Source of the DNA: Cryomorpha ignava
GTDB lineage: Bacteria; Bacteroidota; Bacteroidia; Flavobacteriales_D; Cryomorphaceae
Direction of reading: 5' to 3'
Length of the DNA stretch: 64,000 nucleotides
Assembly: GCF_010686655.1 (NCBI RefSeq)
Contig: NZ_JAAGVY010000028.1
Coordinates: 1 to 64,000, forward strand
The notes beneath the pieces are model-generated. The model made no database searches. It had not been told where the DNA came from and saw only the letters and a program-made list of their open reading frames with translations. Both the position numbers and the translations under genes were made by a program. Shown in pieces: positions 39,073-47,893 of the stretch. Numbering within the stretch: position 1 is the stretch's first letter; each line of letters begins with the position of its first letter.

Positions 39073-39949
39073 TTTATTCCTGCTTCACCTCATTGTTTTT
39101 ATTTTCGGTTTTACCGGAATTTTGGGACGGCTAATAGAAACGAGTTCAGACATTCTGGTATGGTGGCGCATGATTATTGCCAGCGTAGCTATTGCGGTTT
39201 TTGTATACGCTACCGGTAAAATCAAAAAAAATCTTTCAGTAAATGCGCTCATTTACAGTATGGTGGGAATTATCATTGCCGCGCACTGGGTTACTTTTTT
39301 CGAAGCCATTAAGCAATCGAATGTATCTGTAACGCTGGCCTGCCTTAGTGCTTCATCGCTTTTTACGGCCATTCTCGAACCCATATTTTTCAAAAGACGT
39401 GTAGACAAATACGAGCTGTTTTTTGGCTCGCTGGTTGTTAGTGGTCTACTGCTTATTTTTAGTTTCGAAACAGAGTATAAACTCGGAATTATTCTGGCCC
39501 TGACAGCCGCATTACTTGCCTCGCTATTCACCACCATCAATGGAAAGTTGATACAAAAAGACAACCCATATCGCATCAGTTTGGTAGAAATGATGGCAGG
39601 TGCGCTGGGTATCACCGTTTGGTTATTTATACAAGGCAAGCTTAATGTCAGTTTGTTTCAGCTTCCGCCAATGGATTGGTTTTGGATAGCTATTCTGGGA
39701 ACAGTTGCAACCGCTTTTGCATTTGTGGTAAGCGTAAAAGTAATGGAAGAAATAAGCCCTTTTACTGTCTCACTCACGGTAAATCTCGAGCCGGTTTACG
39801 GAATTATTCTAGCTTTTTTCATTTTTGGCAGCAGCGAAAAAATGACCTGGGGTTTCTATGCCGGAACGGTTTTGATTCTGGCAGCTTTATATCTGAACGC
39901 CCTTCACCGAAAGGGAAAATTGAAACGACAGAAGCAGTTGATTATATGA
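39050..39949 (+). CDS. EamA/DMT superfamily transporter
   Basis: This 299-residue protein has ten predicted membrane helices arranged as two five-helix EamA repeats. The ends read SPFTVSLTVNLEPVYGIILAFFIFG, the usual motif of the second repeat. Substrates of this superfamily include amino acids and metabolites and cannot be predicted. The ATG at 39050 is preferred. An in-frame ATG at 39008 would extend the overlap with DUF502 and add a non-hydrophobic segment. Confidence 0.9.
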   Translation: MKQSRFGNLFLLHLIVFIFGFTGILGRLIETSSDILVWWRMIIASVAIAVFVYATGKIKKNLSVNALIYSMVGIIIAAHWVTFFEAIKQSNVSVTLACLSASSLFTAILEPIFFKRRVDKYELFFGSLVVSGLLLIFSFETEYKLGIILALTAALLASLFTTINGKLIQKDNPYRISLVEMMAGALGITVWLFIQGKLNVSLFQLPPMDWFWIAILGTVATAFAFVVSVKVMEEISPFTVSLTVNLEPVYGIILAFFIFGSSEKMTWGFYAGTVLILAALYLNALHRKGKLKRQKQLII

Positions 39950-39966
39950 GCGAGTAGTTGCCAAGG

Positions 39967-40007
39967 CTCGCGTCTCGCGAGGCTTTATTATTCCGGCGTC
40001 CCGCCGG
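39967..40007. terminator. Pair of perfect GC-rich hairpins
   Basis: CTCGCG-TCT-CGCGAG (39967-39981) and CCGGCG-TCC-CGCCGG (39993-40007) are 11 bases apart. Each has a 6-bp perfect stem and a 3-base loop. They start 18 bases after the EamA stop. The first is followed by GCTTTATTATT, so it may act as a weak terminator. Confidence 0.5.
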
Positions 40008-40167
40008 GCTCACGTTGATTAAAATTTGTTAGGATGCATAATGACATATTTACTTAATCCAAGAGTTACTTTCAATACCAATTTTTCGACCAAATAACCC
40101 AGCGAGACTCCGGACGAAATGTCCCCAAGCTAAAGCTCGGCGACTGCGCAATCTACCCTAAATTTAA

Positions 40168-40188
40168 ATTGCCTATTGCTCATTGCTG
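40168..40188 (+). repeat. Heptamer tandem repeat ATTGCYY, short array
   Basis: Three consecutive units read ATTGCCT, ATTGCTC and ATTGCTG. This is the same heptamer as in the longer array at 40312, about 125 bases downstream. Confidence 0.75.
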
Positions 40189-40311
40189 CCCTCGTGCATT
40201 CCTCTCGGCGAAAAGCCTCGTCGGATGCAGGAAGGGAGTTTACCTCACGGTATAATAAAAATTAGAATCTAATTGGAAGGATTTAAGTAGTAATTAAGAT
40301 CGTTATTGAAA

Positions 40312-40359
40312 ATTGCCCATTGCTCATTGCCTATTGCTCATTGCCTATTGCTCATTGCC
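40312..40359 (+). repeat. Heptamer tandem repeat ATTGCYY, about seven units
   Basis: Units read ATTGCCC, ATTGCTC, ATTGCCT, ATTGCTC, ATTGCCT, ATTGCTC and a partial ATTGCC. The alternation of CTC and CCT gives a 14-bp higher-order period. The array is non-coding and ends about 145 bases before ispG. Confidence 0.85.
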
Positions 40360-40483
40360 AACTAAGCGAAGCGACCTCACGCAGCGCAGCAAGTAATTGC
40401 TTATTAAACCTACCCCATCTCTCAATTTGCCGATTGTAAGTTGGCAATTCATTACGAAAACAACAATCATCCACCGAAAGCGT

Positions 40484-40491
40484 TACCTTCG
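40484..40491 (+). promoter_or_regulatory. Candidate -7 promoter box for ispG
   Basis: TACCTTCG matches the TAnnTTyG variant and lies 11 bases before the first ispG ATG. The same octamer precedes the M23 lipoprotein gene on the other strand. Confidence 0.35.
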
Positions 40492-40502
40492 TACTTCCAA
40501 AA

Positions 40503-42476
40503 ATGCGTATTCTTATGTCAACGGCCATCTCTGACGATAAAAAATATACCACCAGCCTGATTACCTATCACCGATTTAAGACCCGCGAAGTTAAAGTGGG
40601 AAATATCGGCATTGGTGGCGACAATCCCATTCGCATACAGTCCATGACCACAACCGATACCATGGACACACAAAAAACTATCGATCAATCTATCAGGATG
40701 ATTGAAGCCGGTTGTGAAATTGTGCGAATTACTGCGCCGACAAAAAACGACGCAATAAATCTCGGCCCCATCAAAGATGGAATTCGTGCTGCAGGATACG
40801 CCACTCCGCTCGTTGCAGATATCCACTTTACACCAAATGCTGCCGAAATCGCAGCCGGAATAGTTGAAAAAGTGCGGGTAAATCCCGGAAACTACGCCGA
40901 TAAGAAGAAGTTTGAAAACATTGAATATACCGATGAGACTTACAATTCGGAATTAGAGCGAATCCGCAAACGATTTACTCCACTTGTGCTGCTTTGTAAG
41001 CAAAATGGCGCTGCGATGCGAATTGGGACAAACCACGGTTCGCTGAGCGACCGCATTATGAGCCGCTATGGCGATACGCCGCAGGGAATGGTTGAATCGG
41101 CTATGGAATTCTTGCGTATTTGTCGCGATCATGATTACCACGACATAGTGCTTAGCATGAAGGCCAGTAATTGCAAGATTATGGTGGAGGCTTATCGCTT
41201 GTTGATGGTTTACATGATGCGCGAAGATATGAATTACCCGCTTCATTTAGGTGTAACCGAGGCAGGTGAAGGCGAAGATGGACGTGTGAAATCTGCAGTT
41301 GGAATCGGAACTCTTTTGGAAGATGGAATTGGCGATACTGTGCGCGTTTCGCTAACCGAAGAGCCGGAAGCAGAAATTCCGGTTGCTGAAATGTTGGTGA
41401 AACGGTATGCCGAGCGCGGAGATCATGATCCGATTCCAGAAATTATTCACAACCCTATAAATCCTTTTGAATTTAACCGCCGTGAAACGGATGTAATTCT
41501 TAATATCGGAAAAGGAGAAGTGCCACGCATTATTGGCGACCTTTCAGAACGAGAAACGATTAAGCCGGCATCGCTTTTTGCATTTGGCTATAATTATAGC
41601 ATTCCACTCGATAAGTGGAATATTACTGATCAGGCAACTGATTTTATTTTTGTCGGCAATAATGAAGTCGATTTTCAAATACCGGGTACTTTGGGCATCA
41701 TTGCCAATGCTGACTATTGGAAAAAAGATCCTGCTAAGCCGCGTTATTATCCGCTAATCACAAAAGCGGAGTTTGAGAAAGAAGGCGAGTTGAGCCAAAA
41801 ACTCAATTTTATCCAAGCAGAAGACACTGAAATATACAACGATGGATTTATCGATAAGCTGAAACAAACGCAGCATTCAGTTTTGGTATTATCAACTCAA
41901 AACACTCATGCAGTCGCAGCTTTGCGACGCGTTTTTATGGAATTGATGAATGCTGAATGTCGTATTCCTGTCATGATTTACCGAAAGTACAATAAGCTGA
42001 ATAAAGAGGAGCTACAGTTGTATTCTGCCACAGACTTTGGCGCCTTGCTTATAGATGGCTTGAGCGATGGAATCTGGCTCAAATCAAATGTTATGGAGCT
42101 CAAGGCGCAAAATGCTTTGACTTTCGGAATCCTTCAGGCTACACGTACACGCATTAGTAAGACTGAGTATATTTCTTGCCCTTCTTGTGGACGAACACTT
42201 TTCGATTTGCAGGAAACAACCGCAAAAATCCGCTCGCGAACTGATCATTTAAAAGGGTTGAAAATCGGTATTATGGGTTGCATTGTAAATGGCCCCGGCG
42301 AAATGGCCGATGCCGATTATGGCTATGTTGGTACTGGTGTCGGAAAAATAACCCTCTATAAAGAAAAAGATGTCGTAAAGCGAAACGTATCATCAGAACA
42401 CGCCGTTGATGAGCTTATCGAGTTAATTAAATTACACGGCGACTGGATTGAACCACTAAACCCGGACGGAAATTGA
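40503..42476 (+). CDS. ispG: 4-hydroxy-3-methylbut-2-enyl diphosphate synthase (large type)
   Basis: This 657-residue [4Fe-4S] enzyme of the MEP isoprenoid pathway converts MEcPP to HMBPP. The TIM-barrel half (about 20-300) includes IRIQSMTTTDTMDT, and the C-terminal cluster domain has C559, C562 and C593 with E600 in NGPGEM as the fourth ligand. A middle domain of about 260 residues separates them, the insertion form typical of Bacteroidota, Chlamydia and plants. Codon 5 (40515) is an alternative ATG. A second MEP gene, ispD, lies 13.5 kb downstream. Confidence 0.96.
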   Translation: MRILMSTAISDDKKYTTSLITYHRFKTREVKVGNIGIGGDNPIRIQSMTTTDTMDTQKTIDQSIRMIEAGCEIVRITAPTKNDAINLGPIKDGIRAAGYATPLVADIHFTPNAAEIAAGIVEKVRVNPGNYADKKKFENIEYTDETYNSELERIRKRFTPLVLLCKQNGAAMRIGTNHGSLSDRIMSRYGDTPQGMVESAMEFLRICRDHDYHDIVLSMKASNCKIMVEAYRLLMVYMMREDMNYPLHLGVTEAGEGEDGRVKSAVGIGTLLEDGIGDTVRVSLTEEPEAEIPVAEMLVKRYAERGDHDPIPEIIHNPINPFEFNRRETDVILNIGKGEVPRIIGDLSERETIKPASLFAFGYNYSIPLDKWNITDQATDFIFVGNNEVDFQIPGTLGIIANADYWKKDPAKPRYYPLITKAEFEKEGELSQKLNFIQAEDTEIYNDGFIDKLKQTQHSVLVLSTQNTHAVAALRRVFMELMNAECRIPVMIYRKYNKLNKEELQLYSATDFGALLIDGLSDGIWLKSNVMELKAQNALTFGILQATRTRISKTEYISCPSCGRTLFDLQETTAKIRSRTDHLKGLKIGIMGCIVNGPGEMADADYGYVGTGVGKITLYKEKDVVKRNVSSEHAVDELIELIKLHGDWIEPLNPDGN

Positions 42477-43126
42477 AAGCAGTAGTAGCAGGAGCAACAG
42501 GTCTTATTGGCGGTTATCTGATTACCGAATTAGAGAATGATTCTGCATTTAATGCGGTTGTAGCACTTACGCGAAAACCCAAACAGAATTCGGCAAAAAC
42601 AACCTGGAAAGTAGTTGATTTTGATTTGGAAAGTAAACTTGAAAGTGCAACTGAAGGGGCGGATGTAGTATTCTGCTGTTTGGGTACAACAATGAAAAAA
42701 GCCGGCTCTAAAGAAGCTTTTTATAAGGTTGATTTTCAGTATGTTGTTGATTTAGCAAAAGCTGCAAAGAAGAATGGTATTCGCCAATTTTCTGTTATTT
42801 CTGCTATGGGTGCCGATGCAAAATCAAAGGTTTTTTATAATCAGGTTAAAGGCGAGATGGAAGCAGCCATACGCGAGCTGGGGTTTAATGAATTAATCAT
42901 TTTTCATCCATCATTATTGCTGGGCCCGCGTGAAGAAAGCCGCTTTGGAGAAAGGGTTGGTATAGTTTTAGGAAAAATATTTTCGCCGCTTCTTTTTGGC
43001 TCACTCAAAAAGTATCATCCCATTCATGTTTCGCATATTGCTGAGGCAATGAGTGCAGAAGCGAAGACTGAAGCTGACCGTATCAGAGTTTTGGAATATG
43101 ATGCGATTCTTGAAATGTCAAAATAA
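42473..43126 (+). CDS. NAD(P)-binding oxidoreductase-like protein (atypical SDR)
   Basis: This 217-residue Rossmann protein has the nucleotide motif GATGLIG near residues 7-13. It resembles HTATIP2/TIP30-like atypical SDRs, with the FCCLGTTMKKAGSKEAFYKVDFQYVVDLAKAA segment and HPSLLLGPREESRFGE. No SDR catalytic YxxxK is evident. The start is TTG, and TTGA forms a four-base overlap with the ispG stop, so translation is coupled. The function is unknown. Confidence 0.85.
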   Translation: MKAVVAGATGLIGGYLITELENDSAFNAVVALTRKPKQNSAKTTWKVVDFDLESKLESATEGADVVFCCLGTTMKKAGSKEAFYKVDFQYVVDLAKAAKKNGIRQFSVISAMGADAKSKVFYNQVKGEMEAAIRELGFNELIIFHPSLLLGPREESRFGERVGIVLGKIFSPLLFGSLKKYHPIHVSHIAEAMSAEAKTEADRIRVLEYDAILEMSK

Positions 43127-43220
43127 TATCGTGCTTTGGAAAACCTGGCGGATTATTAAATGCAGGCATATCTCAGTTTCTATAAAACATATTTATTATA
43201 ATACGATTAGCGCCGCATAG

Positions 43221-43335
43221 CGTATTTTTGGAAATACGTTTATTGCATACCATCGTATTTTGAAAAACGCATAAAAATCTGTTAATGTATTATTATTAAT
43301 ACAATAATTCGTATATTTGTATTTTTAGAAATACA
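43221..43335. promoter_or_regulatory. Cluster of palindromic operator-like sites before the AAA ATPase gene
   Basis: Two palindromes share the half site GTATTT and its complement AAATAC: CGTATTTTTGGAAATACG (43221-43238) and TGTATTTTTAGAAATACA (43318-43335). An imperfect relative, CGTATTTTGAAAAACG, lies at 43254-43269, and a different palindrome, TGTATTATTATTAATACA, at 43286-43303. The last GTATTT site begins inside the -7 box and ends three bases before the ATG, so a bound protein would block transcription. Confidence 0.6.
43312..43319 (+). promoter_or_regulatory. Candidate -7 promoter box of the AAA ATPase gene
   Basis: TATATTTG matches TAnnTTTG exactly and lies 19 bases before the start codon. 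It overlaps the palindrome at 43318-43335. The other palindrome at 43286-43303 covers the -33 region. Confidence 0.55.
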
Positions 43336-43338
43336 CTT

Positions 43339-44535
43339 ATGGAAAAATTAATAGAGCGATTTGCCATCCGATTGCGTAATACGTCCTTAAGTTTTAAGAG
43401 GTATTTACTACACAGCATTGACTGGGGCGATAGGCTGATTGCTATAAAAGGAGCGAGAGGAGTTGGTAAAACAACACTCATACTACAACATATTAAAGAG
43501 AATTTTAAAATAGACGCAACAGTATTATACGTCAGTCTTGATGATATTTATTTTCAAGCGCATAGCTTGGTTGATTTGGCGGAAGAGTTTTACAAAAATG
43601 GAGGAAAACATCTATTCATTGATGAGGTGCACAAGTATTCGAATTGGTCATTAGAGCTCAAAAATATTTATGACAACTATCAAGATTTGAAGGTGGTCTT
43701 TACCGGTTCTTCGATGCTTGAAATTTATAAAGGTGATGCAGATTTGAGCCGACGAGCTGTAAGCTACGAATTGAAAGGGCTCTCTTTTAGGGAGTACCTC
43801 ACCTTTGAAAAAAAAGCTGACCTCGCTCCTTTGGATTTGAGCGATATACTCGTCAATCATCACCAAATTGCTACCGAGATAACTGCAGAGCTAAAAATAT
43901 TACCGGAGTTTAAGCAATACCTCAAAATGGGCTATTACCCATTTTATAAAGAGGGAAAAAATTCATATCATCAAAAGCTAAACAATATTGTGAACTTGAT
44001 ATTAGAGACTGATGTCACGTCGGTTTACAGAGCAGAATATCAGACCATTCTCAAGCTTAAGAAGTTGCTATATGTAATAGCGACTTCCGTGCCTTTCCAG
44101 CCCAATATCACAAAGCTTTCCGAAAAGATAGATACAACCTCACGGTCATCTACCTTGCAATATTTAGACTATCTGGAAAAAGCCAATCTGATAATTAATT
44201 TGAAAACGAGCGCCAAGGGAAACAACTACCTTGTAAAGCCCGATAAAATTTACCTCGAGAATACCAATTTGATGGTTGCCCTTGGAGACCAGGCGAATGA
44301 AGAGGGAAACATCAGGGAGACCTTTTTCTTAAACCAGTTGAGTGGAGCAAACCAGGTAAACACAAGTAAAATAAGCGACTTTCTTGTAAATAATCAATAC
44401 ACCTTTGAGGTGGGCGGCAAGAATAAAGGTAAAAGCCAAATTAAAGGACTTGACGATGCTTTTCTGGCCAGTGATAATATTGAGATTGGGTTTGGGAATA
44501 AAATTCCGATATGGCTGTTTGGGCTGTTGTACTAG
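43339..44535 (+). CDS. AAA-type ATPase with DUF4143 C-terminus
   Basis: This 398-residue protein of the AAA_14/DUF4143 family has Walker A GARGVGKTT at 38-46 and Walker B HLFIDEVH at 91-98. The sensor-like FTGSSMLEI follows near 136. A winged-helix-like stretch lies near 235-280, and the C-terminal DUF4143 region has SDFLV...FEVGGKNKG, which resembles a PD-(D/E)xK nuclease core. Such genes are usually single, sporadically distributed and of unknown role. This one looks more AT-rich than its neighbours, stands alone and has its own palindrome-controlled promoter, fitting horizontal gain (inference). Confidence 0.88.
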   Translation: MEKLIERFAIRLRNTSLSFKRYLLHSIDWGDRLIAIKGARGVGKTTLILQHIKENFKIDATVLYVSLDDIYFQAHSLVDLAEEFYKNGGKHLFIDEVHKYSNWSLELKNIYDNYQDLKVVFTGSSMLEIYKGDADLSRRAVSYELKGLSFREYLTFEKKADLAPLDLSDILVNHHQIATEITAELKILPEFKQYLKMGYYPFYKEGKNSYHQKLNNIVNLILETDVTSVYRAEYQTILKLKKLLYVIATSVPFQPNITKLSEKIDTTSRSSTLQYLDYLEKANLIINLKTSAKGNNYLVKPDKIYLENTNLMVALGDQANEEGNIRETFFLNQLSGANQVNTSKISDFLVNNQYTFEVGGKNKGKSQIKGLDDAFLASDNIEIGFGNKIPIWLFGLLY

Positions 44536-44592
44536 GGAATTATTCAACGGTTCCTTTTCGCGTTTTTACAAAAAAATCATCCTTTAAAAGAC

Positions 44593-46077
44593 TTATTTCC
44601 CATACAGACTTTGACCAGCATCATAATATTTATCTCCTTTTATCCAATAAGGTCTTTCGGGCATATTGCCCACCAGGCGGCAGGCCAGCACATAAGCCTT
44701 GGTAAATTTATAGAGATAATCATAATCAACAGAGTTGGGATTATCAGCTTGTTTGTGATAGTATCGCGTTATTTCTTCTCCAAAATCGGTAATTCCCATA
44801 CCGTACATTAGTGCTGGAATGCCCACTTTGGCAAAGCTCACCTGATCAGACCGGTCATAGAGATTCTGTTCTGGCACCGGATCTTTTGTTGCTTGCAATC
44901 CATAGGCCTCACATGCTTTTCTCAATACAGATTCTGCAGTAGTGCGCTCTATACCGATAATTGTAGCGGCTGAAGTATCATTATAACCGCCATTATCGCT
45001 GTTAAAGCAATACACCACCTGCTCTAAGGGCACTAATGGATGATCGACATACCATTCACTACCGAGCAATCCTTTTTCCTCGCCGGTAAAGAAGATAAAA
45101 ATTGAGCTGCGCTTTAGCGGATATTTTGCAATATTTTCAGCCGCTTTGAGCACTGTAGCCGTTCCTATTGCATTGTCACGCGTACCGTTAAAAATGCTGT
45201 CTCCATCTAAATCGGGTTCACCCACGCCCACATGATCGTAATGCGCTGAATAAATTACAAATTCATCTTTGAGTTTTGAATCTGTTCCTTCCACATATCC
45301 AATTACATTTTTGGTTGTGAATTTTTTTATTTCATTTCCGGCTATCGTTAATGAGGCATTTCCCACATATGATTCAAAATACGGTCTTCTATTATTGTTC
45401 ACATCCTCGAGCCAAATATGAGGAATGGATTCATCGTCCTGCTCCCCATAATCGAGTGCTACTTTCGTATTGCTGAGATAATATCTCAATATTTTCCAGT
45501 TTGGCTGGGGCGAATTAAAAAGTTCAATAACGGCAAGCGCACCTTTTTCATTCGCCAGCGCAACTTTTGTCGCACCCGATTTAAAAGCTGACATGGCTCC
45601 CCGATCCGTTTTCTGACCGGCTTGTAATACCACAATCTTTCCTTTTACATCTAAATCGGAGAAATCGTCTTCATTTCCATATCCTGCATATACTACCGGG
45701 GCTTCAATATTTACTGAGCTTCCGCCAATATATATCAGCTCATTATCAACAGAATAGGAAGAGTCTCTTGTTGCAAATAGGCCTTTGCTCGGTGGAGAAG
45801 ATGACACCATTTTTACCTCCTGAAAATACGTGTCAATTCCCGGGACAGTCAATGCGCCTGCCGCAAAAAGCGATGTAGAGAGATATTTAGCTGCAATATC
45901 CAGTCCGGGCGAAGGGGTTTGGCGACCGCGGAGCTCATCTGATGCGATAAACGATATAGCTGCTTCTACTCCCTGACGTGTAACAGTTTTATCTACTAAC
46001 TTTTTATCTTTTTGAGCAGAGGTTGTTATACAGGTCAGTGCCAGAGCTGCTGCCAATAGGATTTTAGAAATCTTCAT
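44593..46077 (-). CDS. Secreted M28 family metallopeptidase
   Basis: This 494-residue zinc aminopeptidase has signal peptide MKISKILLAAALALTCITTSAQ. A protease-associated insert (about 110-260) precedes the M28 domain. Metal ligands and catalytic residues visible from this start are H279 (SAHYDHVG), D301 (TRDNAIG), E333/E334 (TGEEKG) and D361 (NSDNGGYND), with a late histidine in RYYHKQAD. A longer in-frame reading to 46191 exists. The signal peptide argues for 46077, with 46086 as an alternative. It converges with the AAA ATPase gene. Confidence 0.92.
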   Translation of the reverse strand: MKISKILLAAALALTCITTSAQKDKKLVDKTVTRQGVEAAISFIASDELRGRQTPSPGLDIAAKYLSTSLFAAGALTVPGIDTYFQEVKMVSSSPPSKGLFATRDSSYSVDNELIYIGGSSVNIEAPVVYAGYGNEDDFSDLDVKGKIVVLQAGQKTDRGAMSAFKSGATKVALANEKGALAVIELFNSPQPNWKILRYYLSNTKVALDYGEQDDESIPHIWLEDVNNNRRPYFESYVGNASLTIAGNEIKKFTTKNVIGYVEGTDSKLKDEFVIYSAHYDHVGVGEPDLDGDSIFNGTRDNAIGTATVLKAAENIAKYPLKRSSIFIFFTGEEKGLLGSEWYVDHPLVPLEQVVYCFNSDNGGYNDTSAATIIGIERTTAESVLRKACEAYGLQATKDPVPEQNLYDRSDQVSFAKVGIPALMYGMGITDFGEEITRYYHKQADNPNSVDYDYLYKFTKAYVLACRLVGNMPERPYWIKGDKYYDAGQSLYGK

Positions 46078-46187
46078 ATAAGACATAATTTTTAACAGAA
46101 TGGCACAAGGTAAATGAATCTTCCGAAATCTGACCTTTTCCGGTCTGATTTGATAAGAATTAAAATGAATAGGATGTAAAGATTGAA

Positions 46188-46487
46188 TCAACAGTACGAC
46201 CGCATAATGCGGTACCGGGTAATGGCATTCCCATTTTCATCTGATATTTCGAGCGTAAATGAATCAGCATTATGCTGCTGCAATGGTATTTCGATCTTCT
46301 CTCCTGATTTATAAAACCGGTTGCCAACGAGATTTTTACGTGTGGTAGAGAGCAATTCCAGCGCAATTTTTCTATCAATAGGGATTTTACATTCCAGCTC
46401 CAAACTGCCCCCTAAACTGTTAATAGAAGCAGTTACGTTAAAGTCTGTTTCCTCCTTTAATACCGTACAATCAACTATGTTATACAT
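46188..46487 (-). CDS. Small protein of unknown function
   Basis: This 99-residue reading frame lies upstream of the M28 gene on the same strand. Composition and alternating hydrophobic pattern (FNVTASINSLGGSLELECKI..., IEIPLQQHNADSFTLEISDENGNAITRYRIM) suggest a single beta-sandwich domain, similar in style to C-terminal carbohydrate- or sorting-type domains. It has no signal peptide or recognised motif. It may be a small cytosolic protein, and I do not assign a function. Confidence 0.5.
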   Translation of the reverse strand: MYNIVDCTVLKEETDFNVTASINSLGGSLELECKIPIDRKIALELLSTTRKNLVGNRFYKSGEKIEIPLQQHNADSFTLEISDENGNAITRYRIMRSYC

Positions 46488-46639
46488 CGTCTTTAAATTA
46501 CTTTCAAAGGTATGTCTATTGATTTGTTATTAGGAGTAAAAGTAAAAGGTATGCAGTACGAGTATTTTACCAAAGGATTACAATAATGAGACTCGATTGA
46601 AACGTTTTGGCGCATTATCCGAAAGGAGTTTATAAACCA

Positions 46640-47887
46640 TCAAACATCCTCTCTTTCAATATGAATTCGCTCAAGCAAGGGTGCCAGCGTATCCATAGCT
46701 AATTTAAACGCGTCTTTATACTTTGATTCAATTGGCTCGCTGGGTGGCAAATCTTGTTTGTAAGGATCTACCTGATTTCCGTTTTTCCAAAAGCGATAGC
46801 ACACGTGCGGCCCTGTAGCTAAACCGGTAGAACCTACCAAACCAATAACATCTCCCTGACGAATTCGCTGGCCAACTTTAACCTTGCGCTTGCTCATATG
46901 CAGGTATTGGGTTGTGTAAGTACTATTGTGTTTAATTTTCACGTAATTGCCATTGTATTTGCTGTAAGCAGAAGCTATTACAGTGCCATCTCCTGTCGCC
47001 ATAATGGGTGTGCCGGGAGGTGCAGCGTAATCTGTACCAAGGTGTGCTTTCCATCTTTTCTGTACAGGATGGTAACGCTTCATGGTGTATTTAGAAGAAA
47101 TACGCGAAAACTTAAGCGGTGCTTTCAAAAATGCCTTGCGTAAACTCTCGCCATTCTGATCAAAAAAGTTGGCTACGCTATCCTGCACAAAACGATAGCT
47201 GTAAAATGCCTCATCGCGGTGTACAAATTCTGCGGCAAGCACATGGCCTATACCAATGCTCTGGCCATCTACATAGATTTCTTCAAAGATTACCTTAAAA
47301 TAATCGCCTCTTTGAATACGATAAAAATCTACGGTCCATGCATAAATATCGCTTAGCTTATTTGCTAGCGTAGGGCTTAAATCGTTTTCTGCAATTGTTT
47401 GAGAAAGAGAGCTGTTAATCACTCCGCCGACTTCTCTGATTTTTGTTACAACGGGCTTTTTACCAATATATGCCGCTATGGAATCATTGAGTTGATAAAC
47501 CACATAGGTGTCGGGACTGGTCTCTACCACAAAGTAGCAGGCAGATTCTGTACTGTCTTTTGTGCAAAACATCGCATATGGATCGCCTTGGCGCAATTTG
47601 CGAACATCGTAAACGTCTTTAGCAACATTTTCTAAAGATGCAATGCTGCCATAAGGCACACCGTATCCCAATAAAATATCAGCGAGAAACTGATTTTTTT
47701 TGATAATGCCATCGTAAATTTTAAACGATGCTTCAGGAATGCCGTACCTTTCGGCAATCTCTTCTACTTCAATTGACTGCTCTATATCACTGTATTCTAA
47801 ATCCGTGTTTTCATCTGGGGTGCAACCCAAAACAAGAAGTATAGGCAAGAATGAGAAGTATGAAAATCGTAGTTTAAGGGATCTCAT
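46640..47887 (-). CDS. M23-like lipoprotein with altered HxH motif
   Basis: This 415-residue outer-envelope lipoprotein has lipobox LVLGC with the modified cysteine at residue 22. A middle region (about 35-250) resembles the OapA/LysM-like N-terminal part of M23 proteins. The C-terminal LytM domain has H282 and D286 (HLGTDYA), and YLHMSK at 328-333. The usual HxH is H361-V-C363 (GPHVCYRFW), so one zinc ligand is replaced by cysteine. It could still bind zinc through Cys or be a non-catalytic LytM regulator. A TACCTTCG box lies just upstream. Confidence 0.87.
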   Translation of the reverse strand: MRSLKLRFSYFSFLPILLVLGCTPDENTDLEYSDIEQSIEVEEIAERYGIPEASFKIYDGIIKKNQFLADILLGYGVPYGSIASLENVAKDVYDVRKLRQGDPYAMFCTKDSTESACYFVVETSPDTYVVYQLNDSIAAYIGKKPVVTKIREVGGVINSSLSQTIAENDLSPTLANKLSDIYAWTVDFYRIQRGDYFKVIFEEIYVDGQSIGIGHVLAAEFVHRDEAFYSYRFVQDSVANFFDQNGESLRKAFLKAPLKFSRISSKYTMKRYHPVQKRWKAHLGTDYAAPPGTPIMATGDGTVIASAYSKYNGNYVKIKHNSTYTTQYLHMSKRKVKVGQRIRQGDVIGLVGSTGLATGPHVCYRFWKNGNQVDPYKQDLPPSEPIESKYKDAFKLAMDTLAPLLERIHIEREDV

Positions 47888-47893
47888 ATTTCA

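Larger units (their letters stand above)
39950..40502. other. Repeat-rich non-coding gap of 553 bases
   Basis: This gap between the EamA and ispG genes has no convincing reading frame. It holds two GC-rich hairpins at its start, two arrays of the heptamer ATTGCYY, and a promoter-like TACCTTCG just before ispG. The middle carries imperfect inverted words (around 40190-40240). It looks like a site of accumulated small repeats. Confidence 0.7.

Noticed and set aside
40168-40359. Heptamer arrays considered as a CRISPR-like array
   Set aside because: The units are seven bases with no spacers, and there are no cas genes anywhere in the window.
46077-46191. N-terminal extension of the M28 peptidase to 46191
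   Set aside because: The extension would bury a standard signal peptide 38 residues inside the protein and overlap the upstream small gene.
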